NCBI GenBank assembly: GCA_944989445.1
Contig: CALYLW010000746.1
Span: forward strand, 317,384 to 381,383
DNA: 64,000 bases
Origin: Ampullaceana balthica
Taxonomy: Eukaryota; Mollusca; Gastropoda; Lymnaeidae
Direction of reading: 5' to 3'
Numbering within the stretch: the first letter of the stretch is position 1; the number at the start of each line of letters is the position of its first letter. Positions 58,655 through 64,000 of this stretch are shown piece after piece. The position numbers and the translations under genes were made by a program. A model generated the notes under the pieces. The model did not search any database and was not told where the DNA came from. It worked only from the letters and a program-made list of their open reading frames with translations.

Positions 58655-61600
58655 CTGTCATCAATAAAGAAGAAAAAATATTTAAAATATTTTTTGAGAC
58701 TTATAAATTAAAGCTTTTATGTTAAATCTTGATTTATAAAACAATAACAAAACGTCTGTAGAGAAGCTAAATTTTTAATATGTGTTATGTTTATGAAATA
58801 TAAAAAGGGTAAAGGTGTGTGTTTGCGGGAGGGGGAGTTTCCATAGGAAATAAGAAGGTGGAAAGGAAGAGAAAGAAAGCCAAACATAAAAATGTAAAAA
58901 TGGGAGATGGCAGTAATGATTTGTTTGCTTGCAGATGCCGTCGGAGTGCATAGTTTTCAAATTATAGAGCAGGTTCCTAGATTTTGTGAAGGTTCCGTGA
59001 AGAAATTCAACAATTTTCTGTATCATTAGCATTTTGAACTTTTAACCATATACGATTATACAGTAAGAGGGAAATTGGTTTTTATTTATTTAAATTATTT
59101 TATAGCATGAACATCAAGTATGACCCAAAGCATATTTAACAAAGAAGTTGATTTCATATTATTTTTTTAATCTTCTGACTTTGCTTATCTTATTTTATGG
59201 ACGTTAATTACGGTAGTTTCTGTGAAGGTAGAGAACGTTCATTACCAGTAACAAAAAACACGAGACGTTGACGCATCTCATTTGTAACACTTGATCATTA
59301 TCACGATAGATCACAAAAAACTTTTAAAAATCGAATTTAAAAGCAAGCTCTTAAAAAAGGACGTGTCCCATTACAGAAGGAAATCAAACACGATGACATG
59401 ATAATGGTGAAAAGAACAAAGTTAAATATCTAAGTAAGGGTTCCAATTTTATCGACCGTTAATGTTAAAAGTCCCCTTCGTATCTCCTTGGTATTAGAGT
59501 AAGCACCGGAAGATAGTGCTAAGTAACTTTAAAGCGTAAGACATCTCATGAAAACTAATCAGTTTACTTTTCAAAGATATCATCACGAGCCACGTGATTA
59601 TTCTTTGGAGGTCTCGGAATAGAGAGGAAATATTTACACCATCTCACCGCTGATGTTAACCGATGTATGAGAGATTATAAGGCTAAACAATGTGGCCTCC
59701 CTTTTAAGAGACCATTCCCGACAACACGGACATAAAATTGTTTTTAAATCTATAATCACTAGTGTATTACCCGTCACAAATGACGGAAGTTTTCAGCTGA
59801 AATCTATTTATTTTGAAAAAATGCACTTTTTTAGGCCCACCTTTTTTCAAAAGCCCAACTAACTTGTACTTGTTTGATGCATACGAAATATTAAACTTTC
59901 TGAAATGTACAAAGTATTTTATAATAGGGGTTGTTTTTTTATTATATAATTAACCATCATCAAGTCCTCTTTTTACATTGTTCCCTTTTCCAAAATTAAA
60001 ATATGAGCTAAAACAATGACGTCATATAATATTTTTTTACAGCGCATCTTTAATTTGCACACTTTTTGATGCACACCTTTTGATGCACACCTTGTATTAA
60101 ATATAAGATCAAACAATGACGTCATATAATACATTACATACATACATGCATACAGACAACGGGAATTATGTATATTGATTTGGAAATGAAGCTTTCCATA
60201 GCTGAAAAATACATAAGTACGAGTTCTAGATCAGGAATTTCAGTACTGCTAACAAAAACACTGTAATTTAGTAATTATGGACACTATTTTTTTTCTCCAA
60301 AAATTAAAACTATACTTTGGAGTAATGAAGTGTTTTAATAAAATATTAATGAATATTAAACGCCGATGCCCCAGATGCAGCCACATAATCATGATTACGA
60401 TTACCCCTTGCAAATCTCTAAAAATCCAGGGTGAATAATTTTTCGTTCACATTTTTCTAAAATAGTAATAAAACATCAACCGTAAAAAAAACATTATTTC
60501 AATAACGTTTGTGCATTTTCTTTACCGCACTGGATATAGCACGGGGACGGACTTAATAAAAGTGGCACACTTGAAATTCGCTGCATCAGCGGGCGCATTT
60601 ACTTTGAAGTGTTTCGCACTATTGTGTTTAAAAACACGGACCGGAAACAGAGAAAGAGACAAGAGTGGTGAACGAATATTTTTAAAAAACTGGTAAAAAT
60701 TTAGCAAGAGGATATTCAGTACAATCCAAAGAAAACGTGGGTTAATATTTAAACTTAATATGTGTAAGTACAGGAAATCTAGGACTAGCATGAAAAAGGG
60801 GGGTATTATCATACAATTGAATTAAGTTACATGATGTATTGGTTAATTTAATACTTTTAAAATAATTCTTCAGCTAGGAGAATTAGCAGTGAATTCCACT
60901 CTTAGAAAGTTCCGAGCCATGCTATAAAAATGTAAACCACAAAAATCGGCTTCAGCGGTGAGTTTTTATAACTGTCCGATGGATCAGAGTAAAATTTATG
61001 AAACCATCTTTAGATCGATTTTTAAAGTTAATCAAAAATGGGGGTGGGGGGTGCGTTAACACCGATCCCTAAATTAATGACAGCTGTTGCTATATTTGGT
61101 TACATTCTTTTTCTTCTTAAACTTCATTGTCTTTGTCAAGGAGTTTCTTCTACTTAGTCTCCCATTCATCTGACGTATTTTTATATCAGTCGGACACACC
61201 CCTCACTTCATGGGTACCGCGCGGACTGATAATTATTGCAGTAGAATAACTACGGAATAGTATGTTGTTTTTAAATCATTTATATTAACTCGTGGTGTCT
61301 GCTTGCTTGTCGAAAAACTTTGGATCGATTTTTAACCCACTTCCTCGTATGCTAGTGAGCTGAAATTTTGCATACAGACTCGTGGCGATGATAAAAATGA
61401 TCTATCAAAATTTCAGATCGATCGAATGTACTGTAATTAAATTAATGAAGTTTTTTTTAGATTATCTCAATTTATCTCTATGTAGCATGTTAATTTGTGT
61501 GCTAGTTAATTGGCTACTTTTCAACTTCATTGCTATACATTTTGAACATAAGGATTAAAACCAAATTAAAGCAAAAGTCCTAAATTCTGCTAAGTCCTCC

Positions 61601-64000
61601 TCTCTTACAGACTTATGTGTGAGAGACATTTACAGAAACTTTGACATTTAATCTTCCACCCTTAACATGGACGGACCAACAAAATTCTGGTACTAGCATA
61701 AAAAGGCCGACAATATTCCAGCCCTAATATTACCAAGAACTGTTAAAAAGGCCAACGAAAAAAATCTACACCAACGTGTAGGGTGATAGCCCATCAAACA
61801 GTCACTCTAAAGAGATTTGTTTGTGCTCTATGACAAACCCGTGGTGTGGACCAATAACTTTGAGTAAAACGCCCACCAATGTCACCAAATAGTTATATTT
61901 TAAAAAAAACGTCACACGCTAAAGCAGCGTTATAAAATAAAACCTTTTAAGCAGTTCATGTGCATGTGGTCGTAATTTTTTTTTAAAGCCTGGGTGCACC
62001 TTTTGAAGTAATAAAAAAAAAGGTTTATTTATTTTTAAAAACAAGAAGAAAGAAAGAAGATGATACACTCAATACCCCGTTACACGGGCAATGTGGGTTT
62101 GCGTGGTATGTCACATCTGAAAAGTCCCAGCGAGACATCACCCTAATACAATGACACCAGAAACAGCCATTATATTGAGGCGAGGAGAGGGGAATAACGG
62201 AATGTCGTGCCTTACGCCAGCCGAGAAGCGTGTGGAGACCATGGAGAGAAAAAAAAGGAGGTGTAGGAAGTAGTTACACTGTAACAAGCTTTGCTGGGGT
62301 TTTTGGGGTGGGTGGTGCGGCGATACATTTTTTAAAAAGAAAATTTTACAACAGAGCTTCTTTGCGCACCCATTGTATTTACCTACGAGCGCGTCAACCA
62401 ATAGCTTCACTAACCCTCGCAAGGAACTGCTATAATTATACAATTTTTAGCTTATGTACCCATTGTGTAAGCCACTGGCAGCGGTTGATAATTATGTTTC
62501 GCGTAGGCGTAGAGAAGGTTGTTTTTTAAAATCATGAGATGCCAGCGCTATTGACGCGGTGCCGGCTCTTTTCAGACGAAGACATGCCTTTTAATGGGCC
62601 TCATGATTTCAGCAACGCCGTTTACGGAATGGGGAAAGCTTCTCTTCCTCTCGTGTCACCATAACACACCGAGAAACACCAGCCCACCCCTTAGCCTAAG
62701 ATCAACCAAGCGTCAATACTGACTTAAGTCTGCAAGGTGGTTCGGGAGTGGTCGCGACTCGCGAGTCCTTGACCTGGCCACCCCGTTTGGCCTTGGGTAC
62801 CGTCCGAGCTGGCCGGCCAGGTGTATTTTGACCAGCTCGGAAGTGACAGCACCGATTTTACTGTACAGGTTGTTTACGGTCTTAACGCTTTTGTGTACAT
62901 CACTCCACCATCGCCTCGACCAACTGATATTCTGGATACTCAAACATGCATCATCATTATTTTACTATTTCAAGTTGTAAAATTTACAATTTTTGAAAAG
63001 GAAATAATTATATAAAAAAGGCAATAAAATGAATGGACAAAAGCAGTAACATGGTCGAAATAGACAAAACTGAAAAAAAAATATATAAAAAGTAATAATC
63101 CAGATTTTCTACTTTACAACCTCTAGTAAAATTGGACACGTGTTTGCTAAAGTTTGCTTCGAGAAGAATTTTGTTTTCTATACTGTTCAACACCCACCTC
63201 CCGAAAAGAAATACCCCTTTACCCAGAGGCCAGAGTTCATCTCCTGTCCCTTTAAACCGTTACTTGACAGTAACGCGCACACACACACAAACCAGGCCAG
63301 GCACAAAATCAACAGGTGCTCCATAGAAATCTCAACGTCGTCAAGGAGAAGAAAAAAAAACGGGGAGCAAGGATCACCGCCTTATCCCAACCCTCACCCC
63401 AGTTCTAGTCTCTTTCATCCGACTCGATGACACCAGAGCAAACTACACGGCGCATACGTGCTTTTCTCCCGTGCTATCAAACACGAGCAAATGACTGACT
63501 ACCTTGATGGAAAAAATATCCCTGCTGAGGCGTGTCTGGGGTTTTATTATTTAAGAAATGGATATTACACAACAATAACAATGTGATCAATTATTCAACT
63601 TACGTAAGGACCTCAACTGATAAACTTCAGCTGTTATATTCATTGAAAGCAAACTATTTATCAAACTATTCCACACACAAAAAACACCATTAGAAACACT
63701 AAAAAAATCTTTACACAACTTTTATTTCATGTCCATAAAAGCCAAAGCTCGATACACAGATGTATACATTGTGCAGCTTCTAAAGGACCCTAATAATAAT
63801 TCATGTAACAAATGTGTTTCTTATTAACACTGAAAGTTAGAAGTCAAAACTAGGGGAAAATGAATGAATACCACTTTCAAAAATGTGGTAATTATTTGAT
63901 TTGGGGTGGAGGGAAGGCGGCCGAATGTCTTTTTCTTCACTTCAGCTTCACTATTATTTTTTTTTAGCCTAAGAGTTAAAAAATGGTGGTTTTGTTCGGG
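58655..64000. other. 5' flank of FGFR, no supported gene
   Basis: Mostly AT-rich, with GC-richer patches at 62150-62350 and 62540-62860. Two TGACGTCA sites 100 bp apart at 60017 and 60117. A stretch at about 61300-61450 (AGCTGAAATTTTGCATACAG) looks like an unclassified old repeat. Promoter location unknown. Confidence 0.4.

Noticed and set aside
1..64000. CRISPR arrays, operons or a bacterial-type defence system
   Set aside because: The DNA is clearly animal nuclear sequence with spliced genes. No regularly spaced repeat array with unique spacers was seen.

Overview
The window is nuclear DNA from an animal: AT-rich, intron-rich, and densely populated by transposon remnants (hAT, CR1-like and other LINEs, Penelope-like elements, MITEs, tRNA-derived SINEs). 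The FGF receptor sequence, the HAUS1 sequence and the repeat types suggest an invertebrate, most likely a lophotrochozoan and plausibly a gastropod mollusc. That placement is inference; the sequence does not name the species.

Two protein-coding genes can be assembled, both on the minus strand. (1) HAUS1, the augmin complex subunit 1 (mitotic spindle microtubule branching), has eight exons between 17191 and 10400. They give 266 codons in one continuous frame plus a stop. The first, very short coding exon was not found. (2) A complete FGF receptor tyrosine kinase has 17 coding exons between 58561 and 34739. All splice phases agree and give 809 residues: signal peptide, three Ig domains, one transmembrane helix, a full kinase domain and a short serine-rich tail with a PLC-gamma-type tyrosine. 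The 5' end has several upstream ATGs. Exon 1 is separated from exon 2 by an 11.3 kb intron.

Layout. 1-9.4 kb: transposon graveyard with a 3 kb hAT that has perfect target duplications, LINE pieces (one with a full endonuclease domain) and a family of terminal-inverted-repeat elements beginning GGGGCCGTCC. 9.4-10.1 kb: a 700 bp GC-rich insertion with a 13 bp target duplication. 10.4-17.2 kb: HAUS1, with a Penelope-like fragment, a 60 bp-arm palindrome and a hAT MITE in its introns. 17.4-28 kb: a second transposon block containing a 3.9 kb hAT with another hAT nested inside it, more MITEs and a SINE. 29-34.7 kb: no gene and no recognisable transposon, possibly a long 3' UTR of the FGF receptor. 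34.7-58.6 kb: the FGF receptor, with a hAT and a Tigger-like element in introns. 58.6-64 kb: 5' flank with no supported gene.

The two genes are not functionally linked as far as can be seen. The most informative repeat observation is that a tRNA-derived SINE and the CR1-like LINE carry the same 3' tail, including a perfect 5 bp hairpin; this is the arrangement expected when a SINE is mobilised by its partner LINE. I found no sign of an undescribed multi-gene system. The novelty here lies in repeat biology and in gene-structure details.
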